From positions 1 through 43,216 of the forward strand of contig JAEZLZ010000077.1 in NCBI GenBank assembly GCA_023415055.1: 43,216 nt of DNA, written 5' to 3'. Positions 17,550 through 27,139 of this stretch are shown piece by piece (positions within the stretch are counted from its first letter, which is position 1; every line of letters starts with the position of its first letter). This DNA is from Bacillota bacterium (GTDB lineage: Bacteria; Bacillota; Clostridia; Lachnospirales; Lachnospiraceae). The notes beneath the pieces were generated by a model that was given only the letters and a program-made list of their open reading frames with translations, ran no database searches and was not told where the DNA came from. A program made the position numbers and the translations under genes.

Positions 17550-18725
17550 ATGGATGGTATGCTATCTCAAGAAGAGATAAATGCATTGCTGAATGGCATG
17601 AACACAGATAGCCCGGAAAAGACTATTACAGAAACACTGACTGATGCTGAAAAGGATGCAATTGGTGAGATTTCGAATATCAGTATGGGAACAGCCGCAA
17701 CAACCCTGTTTTCCTTAGTAAACCAGCGTGTAAATATTACTACTCCGATTGTTGAGTATGCAACGTGGAAGGACATCGTTAACAGTTACGATAGGCCTTG
17801 TGTATTTATTCAGATTTATTATGAGGATGGTCTTGACGGTAATAATATATTAATTCTTAAGGAAACAGACGTTAAGATTATTACTGATCTGATGATGGGT
17901 GGAGATGGTACAAATATCTCCGGCGAATTAACAGAGCTCCATTTAAGTGCAATCAGTGAAGCGATGAACCAGATGATGGGTTCTGCTGCAACAAGCATAT
18001 CTTCGATGCTTGAGAAAAGAGTAAATATAAGTCCTCCTACTTCAGCGGTAGTGGATCTATATGATAATATGAATGGTGAAAACATTGCAGAATTCCTAAA
18101 GGGAAGCTTTGTCAGAGTATCCTTTCATATGGAAATTGGCGACCTGGTAGACAGCGTTTTGATGCAGCTGTATCCCTTTGAGTTTGCAAGGGATCTGTAC
18201 CGACAATTTGTCCATGCTACCTCAATGGAGCCAGATATGCCGACCAGACCACCGGTAGACAATACAACGAAAAAGACACAGGCACCCCCCGTTCAGGCTC
18301 AACCACAGCCACAGCCACAGGCAATGCCCCAACCGCCTCAGGGTTATAACCCTTATGCGAATATGGGCTATGCACCTCAGGGAATGCCGCAGCCTATGCC
18401 TTATATGATGCCGCCGGTGCAGGATGTCAATGTTCAGCCAGTTCAGTTTGCTCCCTTTGCTCCCCTTACCGGAGGCGTAGTGCAGCCGGAAAACATTGAT
18501 TTATTAATGGATGTGCCGCTAGAGGTAACAGTAGAGCTAGGCAGAACTAGTAAATCAATTAAAGAAATACTGGACTTTTCACCCGGTACTATTATAGAAT
18601 TAAATCGATTAGCCGGTGAACCGATTGATGTATTGGTAAATGGTAAATTTGTTGCGAAGGGCGAAGTAGTAGTTATGGAAGAGGCCTTCGGTATCCGAGT
18701 AACAGAAATTATAAAACAAAAGTAA
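17550..18725 (+). CDS. fliY: Flagellar motor switch phosphatase FliY (FliN-type C terminus)
   Basis: FliY dephosphorylates CheY-P at the motor and forms the base of the C ring. The 391-residue protein has three parts: an N-terminal CheY-binding peptide MDGMLSQEEINALL; a CheC-like domain with both active sites intact (D36-x3-E40-x2-N43-x22-P, and SAISEAMN...P further on); and a C-terminal SpoA/FliN domain (MDVPLEVTVELGRTSKSIKE...GEPIDVLVNGK). A Pro/Gln/Met-rich linker of about 70 residues (about 230-305) joins the last two. It is 6 bases after fliM. Confidence 0.95.
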   Translation: MDGMLSQEEINALLNGMNTDSPEKTITETLTDAEKDAIGEISNISMGTAATTLFSLVNQRVNITTPIVEYATWKDIVNSYDRPCVFIQIYYEDGLDGNNILILKETDVKIITDLMMGGDGTNISGELTELHLSAISEAMNQMMGSAATSISSMLEKRVNISPPTSAVVDLYDNMNGENIAEFLKGSFVRVSFHMEIGDLVDSVLMQLYPFEFARDLYRQFVHATSMEPDMPTRPPVDNTTKKTQAPPVQAQPQPQPQAMPQPPQGYNPYANMGYAPQGMPQPMPYMMPPVQDVNVQPVQFAPFAPLTGGVVQPENIDLLMDVPLEVTVELGRTSKSIKEILDFSPGTIIELNRLAGEPIDVLVNGKFVAKGEVVVMEEAFGIRVTEIIKQK

Positions 18726-18766
18726 CATAACAAAAAATCTAAACAGAAGAAGATGGGAGAATGAAT

Positions 18767-19129
18767 ATGGCGAAAAGTATTTTAATTTGTGATGACGCTG
18801 CGTTTATGAGAATGATGATCAAGGATATCTTAACCAAGAACGGTTATAACATCGCAGGCGAAGCAGAGAACGGATTAAAGGCTGTTGATAAGTATCAGGA
18901 AACCAAACCTGATTTAGTTATGATGGATATTACCATGCCAGAGATGGATGGAATCCAGGCTTTAAAGAAGATTAAAGCAGCGGACCCTAGCGCTAATGTT
19001 ATTATGTGTTCTGCTATGGGTCAGCAGGCAATGGTTATCGAGTCCATTCAATCCGGTGCAAAAGACTTTATTGTAAAGCCCTTCCAAGCTGATCGAGTAC
19101 TGGAAGCAGTAAAGAAGGCAGTTGGTTAA
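18767..19129 (+). CDS. cheY: Chemotaxis response regulator CheY
   Basis: CheY carries the chemotaxis signal from CheA to FliM. The 120-residue single receiver domain has D9/D10, phospho-acceptor D54 (MMDITMP), S82 and K104 (KPF), all key residues present. GGGAGA at 18755-18760 is 6 bases before ATG 18767; an ATG at 18761 would have no spacer. Its position between fliY and fliO is the normal Firmicutes arrangement. Confidence 0.95.
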   Translation: MAKSILICDDAAFMRMMIKDILTKNGYNIAGEAENGLKAVDKYQETKPDLVMMDITMPEMDGIQALKKIKAADPSANVIMCSAMGQQAMVIESIQSGAKDFIVKPFQADRVLEAVKKAVG

Positions 19130-19174
19130 TAACACATAAAGATCGGCTATAAAGTAGATATATAAGGAGTAATT

Positions 19175-19630
19175 ATGACAGGAAAGACGTTGGTCATGTT
19201 GTTAGAGAGCATTGATATGGATAAAATTGTTGGAACACCGACTCCGTCTTTACAGGAGGGAAGTTCGCAGGAGCTTATGAAGCAAACCGTGTCCTCCTAT
19301 GACAGTGTCTGGCAATTAGTCAGCCTGGTTCTGATACTGGTCATAATTCTCGTTGCTGCTTATTATACCTCCAGGTTTATTGGAGGAATAAAATTAGGCC
19401 AGATGAAGAAAAGTAATTTTCAGGTGATCGATTCCTATCGTATTACCCCGAATAAAGCATTACAGATTGTTAAAATCGGCAATAAATATGTGGTAATCTC
19501 CATAGGTAAAGATAACATAAGTTATATTACAGAACTAGACGAATCAGAGGTTGTGATCAAGGAGCCCTATCAGGGCGGAAAGCAAAGCTTTAAGCAGATC
19601 CTGGACAAGCTGAAGAATAATAATGAGTAA
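19175..19630 (+). CDS. fliO: Flagellar biosynthesis protein FliO (FliZ in Bacillus)
   Basis: FliO helps assemble the FliP ring of the export gate. The 151-residue product has an N-terminal segment of about 45 residues, one TM helix (about 45-66, LVSLVLILVIILVAAYYTSRF), and the FliO cytoplasmic domain (NFQVIDSYRITPNKALQIVKIGNKYVVISIG). No cleavable signal peptide is evident. AAGGAG precedes ATG 19175. fliP follows after 12 bases. Confidence 0.88.
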   Translation: MTGKTLVMLLESIDMDKIVGTPTPSLQEGSSQELMKQTVSSYDSVWQLVSLVLILVIILVAAYYTSRFIGGIKLGQMKKSNFQVIDSYRITPNKALQIVKIGNKYVVISIGKDNISYITELDESEVVIKEPYQGGKQSFKQILDKLKNNNE

Positions 19631-19642
19631 AGGCTGGTAATT

Positions 19643-20488
19643 ATGAAGAAACATTCAAAACTATTCATAAGCGTTCTCTCTGCGATCATCATAGCCCTTT
19701 TGATTGTCGGTACAATAATCCTAATTCCAGGTAAGAAAGTTTATGCGCAAAGCGCTAAGGATACAGTAACAACAACCGCAGAAGGAAGCGGTAATAATCT
19801 GAGTGGTTCCCTCGGACCTCTGGATTTTACTCTGAATACCGATGAGGATGCGAATGGCCTGTCCTCCACACTTCAGATCCTTCTGGTACTTACCGTAATA
19901 TCAATTGCACCATCCATATTAATCATGGTAACCTCTTTTACAAGGATTATTATCGTCCTACACTTTGTGCGGGCTGCAATCGGAACTACAACCACTCCTC
20001 CAAATCAGGTGCTTGTAGGCTTAGCACTGTTTTTAACCTTTTTTATCATGTCTCCGGTTTTTACTCAGATCAATACAAATGCGATTGAACCTCTTTCCAA
20101 TAATACCATTACTCAGGAGGAGGCGCTTGATGCCGGAATAGCACCAATCCGTGGGTTTATGCTTAATCAGTTGAGCGGTCATGAGAAGGACATTCGACTG
20201 TTTATGGATATTGCTAAAATGGGAACGGTTAAAACTGCAGATGAGATTCCAATCACCGTAATTATTCCAGCTTTTATTATCAGTGAATTGCGTAAGGCCT
20301 TTATTATAGGCTTCCTGATTTACATACCGTTTATCGTAATCGATATGGTAGTGGCATCCACTCTGATGTCTATGGGTATGATGATGCTTCCGCCAACGAT
20401 GATATCAATGCCCTTTAAAATTCTTTTATTCATCCTTGCAGACGGATGGAATCTGGTAATCGGAGAATTGGTACAGACATTTTACTGA
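19643..20488 (+). CDS. fliP: Flagellar export gate protein FliP
   Basis: FliP forms the pore of the type III export gate with FliQ and FliR. The 281-residue protein has a cleavable signal peptide (about 1-32, ending VYAQS), then four TM helices, with the FliP signatures SFTRIIIVLHFVRAA and PAFIISELRKAFIIGFLIYI, and MGMMMLPPTMISMPFKILLF near the end. It follows fliO and precedes fliQ and fliR, the conserved order. Confidence 0.96.
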   Translation: MKKHSKLFISVLSAIIIALLIVGTIILIPGKKVYAQSAKDTVTTTAEGSGNNLSGSLGPLDFTLNTDEDANGLSSTLQILLVLTVISIAPSILIMVTSFTRIIIVLHFVRAAIGTTTTPPNQVLVGLALFLTFFIMSPVFTQINTNAIEPLSNNTITQEEALDAGIAPIRGFMLNQLSGHEKDIRLFMDIAKMGTVKTADEIPITVIIPAFIISELRKAFIIGFLIYIPFIVIDMVVASTLMSMGMMMLPPTMISMPFKILLFILADGWNLVIGELVQTFY

Positions 20489-20564
20489 TCGCAGCTGTAA
20501 GTAAGATCGCTTATTTATATTTAGCTTGCGGCAGAGTGCCGAACGTATCGGGAGGAGACTACGC

Positions 20565-20840
20565 ATGAATGAAACAATTATAATAGATATTGCCAGACAA
20601 GCAGTATATCTTGTATTGAAAGCATCAGCACCAATGCTGCTCGCATCACTGGTTGTCGGATTGATTATTAGTATCCTGCAGACTGTCACCTCGATACAGG
20701 AGCAAACCCTCACATTTGTTCCTAAATTAATTGCCGTGTTTCTGGTAATGATTATTGCAGGCAGCTGGATCCTGAATTCTTTAAAAGATTATATGGTGGA
20801 ATTATATTCTAATTTTAGCTTTTACATTAATTCACTATGA
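20565..20840 (+). CDS. fliQ: Flagellar export gate protein FliQ
   Basis: FliQ is the small gate subunit. The 91-residue protein starts MNETIIIDIARQAVYLVL and has two TM helices (about 14-40 and 51-75) and the conserved SILQTVTSIQEQTLTFVPKL. ATG 20565 follows GGGAGGAG (20550-20556) by 8 bases; upstream in-frame codons from 20526 would not read as FliQ. It overlaps fliR by 4 bases (ATGA). Confidence 0.95.
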   Translation: MNETIIIDIARQAVYLVLKASAPMLLASLVVGLIISILQTVTSIQEQTLTFVPKLIAVFLVMIIAGSWILNSLKDYMVELYSNFSFYINSL

Positions 20841-21604
20841 CCTTTACGATTGAAAACTTTGAATTTATGTTGTTGATATTTGTGAGGATCACCGGATATA
20901 TCTTAACGGCTCCTTTTTTTTCGTTAAGAAACGTGCCGTTTCGAGTGAAAACCGGTTTGTCTGTTTTTTTAGCTACAATCCTTTTCTATTCAGTTCCGTA
21001 TGCAAAGCCAGAATATGCCGGAGTGATAGGCTTAGCTGTCCTAGTTGTTAAGGAAGTGCTTGCCGGAGCTATCATGGGACTTTTCGCGAACATCGCATAC
21101 CAGATACTAGCTTTTGCAGGCCAGATTATCGATATGGAAATCGGATTTTCAATGGTCAGTGAGATCGATCCGGTTACCAGTATTCAGACTACCATCACAG
21201 CAAATTTTTATGGTTATCTTGTTTTATTAGTGATGTTTATTACCAATTTACATCATTACTTTTTAAGAGCGATTATTGATTCTTTTCAGATTATAGAGAT
21301 TGGAAAAGCAAATTTTAATCCAAATCTCTATCAATTGATGATTGGATTTATAACAGATTATTTTGTGATCGGGTTTCGCATCGTTCTTCCGATCTTCGCA
21401 GCTATTCTTGTAGTCAATGCGATACTTGCGATACTGGCTAAGATTGCACCTCAGATGAATATGTTTGTAATCGGTATGCAATTAAAGATTTTCGTTGGTT
21501 TGATTGTATTAGCTATGATCATGGAGCTGGTACCCGGAGTTGCAGATTTTATCTTCAATAAGATGAAGGAGATGCTACAGAATTCGATTCAGATGTTACG
21601 ATAG
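20837..21604 (+). CDS. fliR: Flagellar export gate protein FliR
   Basis: FliR is the third gate component. The 255-residue membrane protein has about six hydrophobic segments and FliR motifs (RITGYILTAPFFSLRNVP, QIIDMEIGFSMVSEIDPVT, LAKIAPQMNMFVIGMQLKI). It starts at ATG 20837, sharing ATGA with the fliQ stop, so translation is coupled. It is followed by a 98-base gap with two hairpins before flhB. Confidence 0.95.
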   Translation: MTFTIENFEFMLLIFVRITGYILTAPFFSLRNVPFRVKTGLSVFLATILFYSVPYAKPEYAGVIGLAVLVVKEVLAGAIMGLFANIAYQILAFAGQIIDMEIGFSMVSEIDPVTSIQTTITANFYGYLVLLVMFITNLHHYFLRAIIDSFQIIEIGKANFNPNLYQLMIGFITDYFVIGFRIVLPIFAAILVVNAILAILAKIAPQMNMFVIGMQLKIFVGLIVLAMIMELVPGVADFIFNKMKEMLQNSIQMLR

Positions 21605-21609
21605 TAGTG

Positions 21610-21652
21610 TGATGATATATCATCATCTCACGTGAAGAGAAATCATCTTCAC
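21610..21652 (+). repeat. Two adjacent palindromes between fliR and flhB
   Basis: TGATGATATATCATCA (21610-21625) is a perfect 16-base palindrome. GTGAAGA (21632-21638) pairs with TCTTCAC (21646-21652) across a 7-base loop. Neither is followed by a T-run, so they are not terminators. They could be mRNA processing or stability elements; this is inference. Confidence 0.5.
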
Positions 21653-21702
21653 TCAACAATATTTGAATGTTCGACAAAGTGATTGAAAAAGGAAGGGATA
21701 GG

Positions 21703-22833
21703 ATGACAGCAGAAGATCAAATACATCATGCCGTATATCGACTTCCTTATCGCCTGCAATACTTTGCGGAGGGTGCTGACAAGACAGAAGAGGCTACTGC
21801 GAAGCGATTGAGTGAGGCCAGATCGGAAGGCCAGGTAGCAAGAAGTAAGGAGCTTATTACAGCTTCTGGTCTTGCCACATTTTTTATTATTATCAAAGTA
21901 TTTATCGGTTATATCAGTGACGGTTTTATTAAGAACTTCTATAAAATACTCGGAAATATCGATTTGATTTCGAGTGAAGAATTCAACCTTACAGTCGCGG
22001 GTAATATTCTTAAGGATACAATTTTTACGATTTTATTGATCTGTATTCCGGTGTTTATAACTACGATGCTCGTATCCTTCGTGGTAGTGCTGTTTCAGGT
22101 AAAATGGAAGATATCCGGAAAAATATTAAAGCCAAAATTTGCGAACATGAATCCGATTAGCGGTTTTAAGAAAATATTATCGAAGGATAAAATTGTCGAG
22201 CTTATTATAGAACTATTGAAAATCATAATCATTTCTTATCTGGCTTATGACACCTTGAAGGATGAATGGAAGCTGTTGTTGATTCTTTATGATATGAAGC
22301 TCGAGCAAGCAATTCTTTTAGTCGGTAATCTGGTTTTGGATCTGGGACTGCGAATTAGTTTAATATTTTTAGTTATCGGTTTTGGCGATCTGCTGTATCA
22401 GAAAATGAAGTTCAAAAAAGACATGAGAATGTCGAAACAGGAAGTCAAGGACGAATATAAGAATACAGAAGGTGATCCGCAAATTAAGAATAAGATCCGT
22501 GCCAGAATGCGAGAAGTCTCCCAGAGGAGAATGATGACGGCTTTACCAACGGCAGATGTTGTAATTACTAACCCGACACATCTTGCTGCAGCGATTAAAT
22601 ATGACAAAGCTTCTAGCGAAGCTCCGATTCTGATCGCAAAAGGAGCCGACTATCTGGCACAAAAGATCAAAGAGGTTGCCAAGGAAAATCATATCGAAAT
22701 TGTGGAAAATAAACCACTTGCAAGAATGCTTTATTATAATGTTGAGCTTGGAGCAGAAATTCCTCCGGAGCTTTATCAGATGACTGCGGAAGTACTCGCC
22801 TATGTATACGGGCTTAAAAATAAAAATATTTAA
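21703..22833 (+). CDS. flhB: Flagellar export switch protein FlhB
   Basis: FlhB sets export specificity and cleaves itself when the hook is complete. The 376-residue protein has a hydrophilic N-terminus (LQYFAEGADKTEEATAKRLSEA), four TM helices (about 50-225), and the autocleavage motif NPTH in VVITNPTHLAAAIKYD. ATG 21703 follows AAAGGAAGG (21688-21696); an upstream ATG at 21667 lacks a ribosome site. The first 16 residues precede the usual LQYFAE start and look like a small lineage-specific extension. Confidence 0.95.
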   Translation: MTAEDQIHHAVYRLPYRLQYFAEGADKTEEATAKRLSEARSEGQVARSKELITASGLATFFIIIKVFIGYISDGFIKNFYKILGNIDLISSEEFNLTVAGNILKDTIFTILLICIPVFITTMLVSFVVVLFQVKWKISGKILKPKFANMNPISGFKKILSKDKIVELIIELLKIIIISYLAYDTLKDEWKLLLILYDMKLEQAILLVGNLVLDLGLRISLIFLVIGFGDLLYQKMKFKKDMRMSKQEVKDEYKNTEGDPQIKNKIRARMREVSQRRMMTALPTADVVITNPTHLAAAIKYDKASSEAPILIAKGADYLAQKIKEVAKENHIEIVENKPLARMLYYNVELGAEIPPELYQMTAEVLAYVYGLKNKNI

Positions 22834-22880
22834 CTGCAATCAAGCAGATCGGTAATAACTGGTCAACACTGGAGGTAACT

Positions 22881-24914
22881 ATGAAGAGAAATGACATGAT
22901 TGTCGGATTGTTCCTGTTATCCGCAATCGTATTTTTGATAATTCCGATGCCTTCCATCCTCCTGGACGTATTATTGGCATTAAATATATCGATAGCCATG
23001 GTAGTATTGTTCAATGCGATGTTTTCGAAGGAAGTACTTAATATGTCGGCATTCCCGACAATTTTATTGTTTACAACGATTTTTCGAATCTCGTTGAACG
23101 TATCCAGTACCAAGCTGATTCTGATGACCGGTGAACCAGGTAATGTCGTAACTACCTTCGGTCAGTTTGTCGGCGGTGGTAATCTGGTTATCGGTATTAT
23201 TATCTTCATTATATTGATTCTGGTTCAGTTTATGGTTATCAATAAGGGATCGGAGCGTGTTGCTGAGGTAACGGCAAGATTCACCCTAGATGCGATGCCG
23301 GGTAAGCAGATGGCAATCGATGCCGATCTGAATACCGGCGCAATCACAGATGCCGAGGCAAGAACCCGACGTGAAAAGATACAAGAAGAGTCGGCTTTCT
23401 TTGGTTCTATGGACGGTGCTACAAAATACGTAAAGGGTGACGCAGTTGCCGGTCTTGTAATTACGATCATCAATATGGTCGGAGGTACCGTTATGGGTGT
23501 GCTCTACAAGGGGATGCCTGCGATGGATGCCTTCAAGCATTTTGCTATATTAACCATCGGTGACGGACTGGTAAGCCAGATCCCTTCCCTAATGATTTCA
23601 CTTGCTACAGGTATTCTTGTCACCAAGGTATCGAAGGAAGCAGACTTTGGCGATCTGTTGATGAAACAGCTATTCTCAATTCCCAAGGCCCTCTACCTAG
23701 TAGGTGGAAGTATGATCGGCTTTGGTATTTTGACACCACTGAATGATCTTTTGTTTATCGCGTATGGCTTGATATTCATAATATCCGGCAGAATGATTGC
23801 GTCTAGAGTCGAGGTTGCTGCGATAGAACACGAAGTATCCTCGGAGGAAGCGGCAGCGAGCGAGATCAGAAAACCCGAGAATGTGGTCTCGCTATTACAG
23901 GTCGATCCGATCGAATTGGAATTCGGTTATGGAATTATTCCTTTAGCGGATACGAACCAGGGCGGAGATCTCCTGGACCGTGTTGTATTGATTCGTAGGC
24001 AGGTAGCTCTTGAACTTGGATGTGTGGTTCCGATGATCCGTTTGCGCGATAATATCCAGCTTAACCCCAATCAATATATCATTAAAATAAAAGGGATTCA
24101 GGTTAGTGAAGGAGAGATTCTCTTTGATCATTACATGGCTATGAACCCCGGCTATGTTGAAGAAGAAATTACAGGTATTCCAACCTTTGAGCCCTCCTTC
24201 CATCTGCCTGCGATCTGGATTACAGAGAACCAGAGAGAAAGAGCAGAAACTCTTGGCTATACGGTAGTGGATCCTCCTTCCATCATAGCTACACACCTTA
24301 CTGAGGTAATCCGTAGCCATATTCACGAATTACTTACCAGACAAGACGTTCAGAACCTGGTAAACAATATCCAGGAAGCGAATCAGACACTTATTTCAGA
24401 GCTGGTACCGAAGCTTCTGAATATCGGTGAGATACAGAAGGTATTGCAGAACCTCCTGCGTGAGGGCATTTCCATACGTGATCTTGTAACCATCTTTGAG
24501 ACCTTGGCGGATTATGCTACAACAACCCACGATACAGATGTTCTTACGGAATATGTTAGACAGAGCCTGAAGAGAGCCATTTCGATAAAATATTTCCCTT
24601 CCGGTGAGATGACCAGTGTAGTGACTCTGGACCCTAAGGTTGAACAAGAGATTATGGGTTCTGTAAAACAATCGGAGCAGGGTGCTTATTTATCCCTGGA
24701 TCCGGGGGTGACCAGAGAGATTATAGAATCTGTACAAACAGAGCTGCACAAGTTGGAGGATTTGGGTAAGAATCCGATTATTATTACATCACCGATCGTA
24801 AGAATGTATTTTAAACGCTTGACACAGGATTATTTTAAGGATTTAATAGTTGTATCGTATAATGAAATTGATTCAAATGTAGAATTGCAGTCAGTAGGGA
24901 TGGTGACAGTATAG
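22881..24914 (+). CDS. flhA: Flagellar export gate protein FlhA
   Basis: FlhA is the nonameric docking ring of the exporter and uses the proton motive force. The 677-residue protein has eight N-terminal TM helices (to about 310) with the signature GSERVAEVTARFTLDAMPGK, and a large cytoplasmic domain with RQVALELGCVVPMIRLRDN. The ribosome site is GGAGG. Its TAG overlaps the GTG start of flhF by one base. Confidence 0.97.
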   Translation: MKRNDMIVGLFLLSAIVFLIIPMPSILLDVLLALNISIAMVVLFNAMFSKEVLNMSAFPTILLFTTIFRISLNVSSTKLILMTGEPGNVVTTFGQFVGGGNLVIGIIIFIILILVQFMVINKGSERVAEVTARFTLDAMPGKQMAIDADLNTGAITDAEARTRREKIQEESAFFGSMDGATKYVKGDAVAGLVITIINMVGGTVMGVLYKGMPAMDAFKHFAILTIGDGLVSQIPSLMISLATGILVTKVSKEADFGDLLMKQLFSIPKALYLVGGSMIGFGILTPLNDLLFIAYGLIFIISGRMIASRVEVAAIEHEVSSEEAAASEIRKPENVVSLLQVDPIELEFGYGIIPLADTNQGGDLLDRVVLIRRQVALELGCVVPMIRLRDNIQLNPNQYIIKIKGIQVSEGEILFDHYMAMNPGYVEEEITGIPTFEPSFHLPAIWITENQRERAETLGYTVVDPPSIIATHLTEVIRSHIHELLTRQDVQNLVNNIQEANQTLISELVPKLLNIGEIQKVLQNLLREGISIRDLVTIFETLADYATTTHDTDVLTEYVRQSLKRAISIKYFPSGEMTSVVTLDPKVEQEIMGSVKQSEQGAYLSLDPGVTREIIESVQTELHKLEDLGKNPIIITSPIVRMYFKRLTQDYFKDLIVVSYNEIDSNVELQSVGMVTV

Positions 24915-26131
24915 TGATAATTAAAAAATTTCAAGCGAATACGGAAACAGAAGCAATCATGCTTGCCAAGGAAGAGCTTGGTAAGGATGCTATTGTCATG
25001 AATATTAAGACCATATCGCCGAAAGGAATCTATAAACTGTTTCGAAAGCCTCTCGTCGAGATTACAGCTGCTGTGGATGAAAACATTACATACAAAAATG
25101 ACAAACCGAAGCCCCAGGTTCCTACTATGCCTCTCCGCAAACCAATTCTTCCGGACATTATCTACGATGATGAGCCTGCAGCGAAGATGTCATATACGAC
25201 AGGTGCTGGTATTAATGGTTCGGCTCCTTCCGCCATCGAGGCTAAGTTGAACAACCTTCAAAGTCTTTTAGAGAAGCAAATGAATGAGAAGGAGAAGCAG
25301 GAGACTTCGGTCGAGGAAGCAAAGCCTGCTGAGGCAAATAAGAATTTGGCTTGCATTCAGCTGATTTACAATCAGCTGGTGAATAATGAAGTAGATGAGA
25401 AGTTCGCAAACCAGATTATCAGTGAAATTGAAGGTAATCTCAAGAAAGATGCTTCCATGGATAATATTCTTGCAAGCATCTATCAGAAGATAATTTTAAA
25501 ACTTGGTCAGCCGAAAATGATTGAATTAATCGGAAAAAGACCAAAGTTTGTATTCTTTATCGGACCAACCGGTGTCGGTAAGACGACAACGATTGCAAAA
25601 ATCGCTTCCAAGTTTAAGGTGAATGAGAAGGAAAAGGTTGCTTTTCTGACAGCGGATACCTATCGAATCGCGGCAGTAGAGCAGCTGAGAACCTATGCTA
25701 ATATATTGGGAATTCCTTTAAAGGTTATCTATTCTGAGGACGAGATGCTTCAGGCAAAAGAGGAATTTTCGGATTATGATATTATTTTTGTGGATACCGC
25801 AGGAAGATCACATCGCAGTAAGGAACAGAGAGATGACATCGAGACATTAATTAACTTGATACCGGAGGATGAGAGGGAAATTTATCTGGTTCTGAGTGCT
25901 ACGACGAAGTATCGTGATCTGGTTAAGATAACTGAAGCTTATTCTGAAATCATTAAATACAACCTTATCTTCACCAAGTTGGATGAGACCAGCAGCATCG
26001 GTAATCTTTTCAATATACGCATGCTCACACAAGCACCTTTATCTTATGCTACCTTTGGGCAAAATGTACCAGATGATATCTCCAGAGTGGACGCGCAAAG
26101 TATCGCAAAGCAACTATTGAGGGGGCAATAA
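24914..26131 (+). CDS. flhF: Flagellar SRP-like GTPase FlhF
   Basis: FlhF is an SRP-family GTPase that sets flagellum number and position. The 405-residue protein has a basic N-terminal B domain (about 1-130), a helical N domain, and the NG GTPase: Walker A GPTGVGKTT (217-225), DTYRIAAVEQL, DTAGRSHRS and TKLDET. It starts at GTG 24914, sharing one base with the flhA stop, and ends 1 base before flhG. Confidence 0.96.
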   Translation: MIIKKFQANTETEAIMLAKEELGKDAIVMNIKTISPKGIYKLFRKPLVEITAAVDENITYKNDKPKPQVPTMPLRKPILPDIIYDDEPAAKMSYTTGAGINGSAPSAIEAKLNNLQSLLEKQMNEKEKQETSVEEAKPAEANKNLACIQLIYNQLVNNEVDEKFANQIISEIEGNLKKDASMDNILASIYQKIILKLGQPKMIELIGKRPKFVFFIGPTGVGKTTTIAKIASKFKVNEKEKVAFLTADTYRIAAVEQLRTYANILGIPLKVIYSEDEMLQAKEEFSDYDIIFVDTAGRSHRSKEQRDDIETLINLIPEDEREIYLVLSATTKYRDLVKITEAYSEIIKYNLIFTKLDETSSIGNLFNIRMLTQAPLSYATFGQNVPDDISRVDAQSIAKQLLRGQ

Positions 26132-26132
26132 T

Positions 26133-27014
26133 ATGGATCAGGCAGAAAAATTAAGAAAAATAGTGAAAGAACAGGCTGCCCCCAGGAACACGGCGAGAGT
26201 TATTACAGTTACAAGTGGAAAGGGCGGCGTCGGCAAATCAAGTATTTCTGTTAATTTGGCGATTGCATTAAGTAGATTGGGAAACCGGGTTATTGTGCTC
26301 GATGCGGATTTTGGTCTTGCAAACGTTGAGGTTATGTTGGGCATCCGACCACAATATAACCTGGCAGATTTGATGTTTCGAGGTAAGACGCTGACGGATA
26401 TCATAACCGAGGGACCGGAAAATATCGGTTTTATCTCCGGAGGATCCGGCATTCAGGAACTGACGAATCTAACGAAGGATCAAATTGTGTACCTGATCCA
26501 AAAATTAGTGGAATTAGACGAACGTGCCGATATTATAATTATAGATACAGGAGCTGGTATTGCTGATTCTGTTCTAGAATTTGTGGCAGCTAGTTCTGAG
26601 GTACTTTTGGTGGCTACACCGGAACCAACCTCAATTACAGATGCATATGCTTTATTAAAGACGCTAAATCGAAAAACAGATATTTCCTTACAGGATACTG
26701 TGATCAAAATGATCGCTAATCGTATTGATGACTACGACGAGGGAAAGGAATTGTACGAAAAGCTCAGCTTAGTTGTCAACAAATTCCTTAATCTGAAGCT
26801 GGAGTACCTAGGTGCACTTCCCCAGGACAGCAGCGTGTCAAAGGCAGTGATGAGACAGAAGCCGGTGATTACTTTATATCCGAACACAGAGTTCTCCAGA
26901 ACACTTTCCTCCTTTGCGGATATTCTCTGTGAAAATGATACATTAAACGTTCAAAGCAAAAAAGGAATAGCTCAGCTGTTCACTAATTTGCTTCGTTCGC
27001 GTATAAAAAAATAA
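26133..27014 (+). CDS. flhG: MinD-like ATPase FlhG (YlxH), partner of FlhF
   Basis: FlhG restrains flagellum number and activates FlhF GTP hydrolysis. The 293-residue protein begins with the FlhF-activating motif DQAEKLRKIV and has the deviant Walker A GKGGVGKS (29-36), DADFGLANVEVMLG and IDTGAGI, as in MinD-type ATPases. A basic C-terminus (FTNLLRSRIKK) may bind membrane. It follows flhF by one base; a 125-base gap with no gene follows. Confidence 0.95.
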   Translation: MDQAEKLRKIVKEQAAPRNTARVITVTSGKGGVGKSSISVNLAIALSRLGNRVIVLDADFGLANVEVMLGIRPQYNLADLMFRGKTLTDIITEGPENIGFISGGSGIQELTNLTKDQIVYLIQKLVELDERADIIIIDTGAGIADSVLEFVAASSEVLLVATPEPTSITDAYALLKTLNRKTDISLQDTVIKMIANRIDDYDEGKELYEKLSLVVNKFLNLKLEYLGALPQDSSVSKAVMRQKPVITLYPNTEFSRTLSSFADILCENDTLNVQSKKGIAQLFTNLLRSRIKK

Positions 27015-27139
27015 AATTTACTTCAGCCATTATAAAAATAGCCGATGAAATCTAATATAAATAATAATTTAGTACATAGGTTTAATATTAGATTGATAGT
27101 ATTGCAAAGACTAAGATATATAGAACTGGAGGTGGAGAC

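Noticed and set aside
19137..19160. SigD-type promoter before fliO (TAAA ... GTAGATAT)
   Set aside because: Spacing is 13 rather than about 15 bases and the -10 box is poor.
27041..27048. SigD -10 box GCCGATGA before the PilZ gene
   Set aside because: The nearest suitable TAAA is about 25 bases upstream, outside the accepted spacing, and the last bases deviate.
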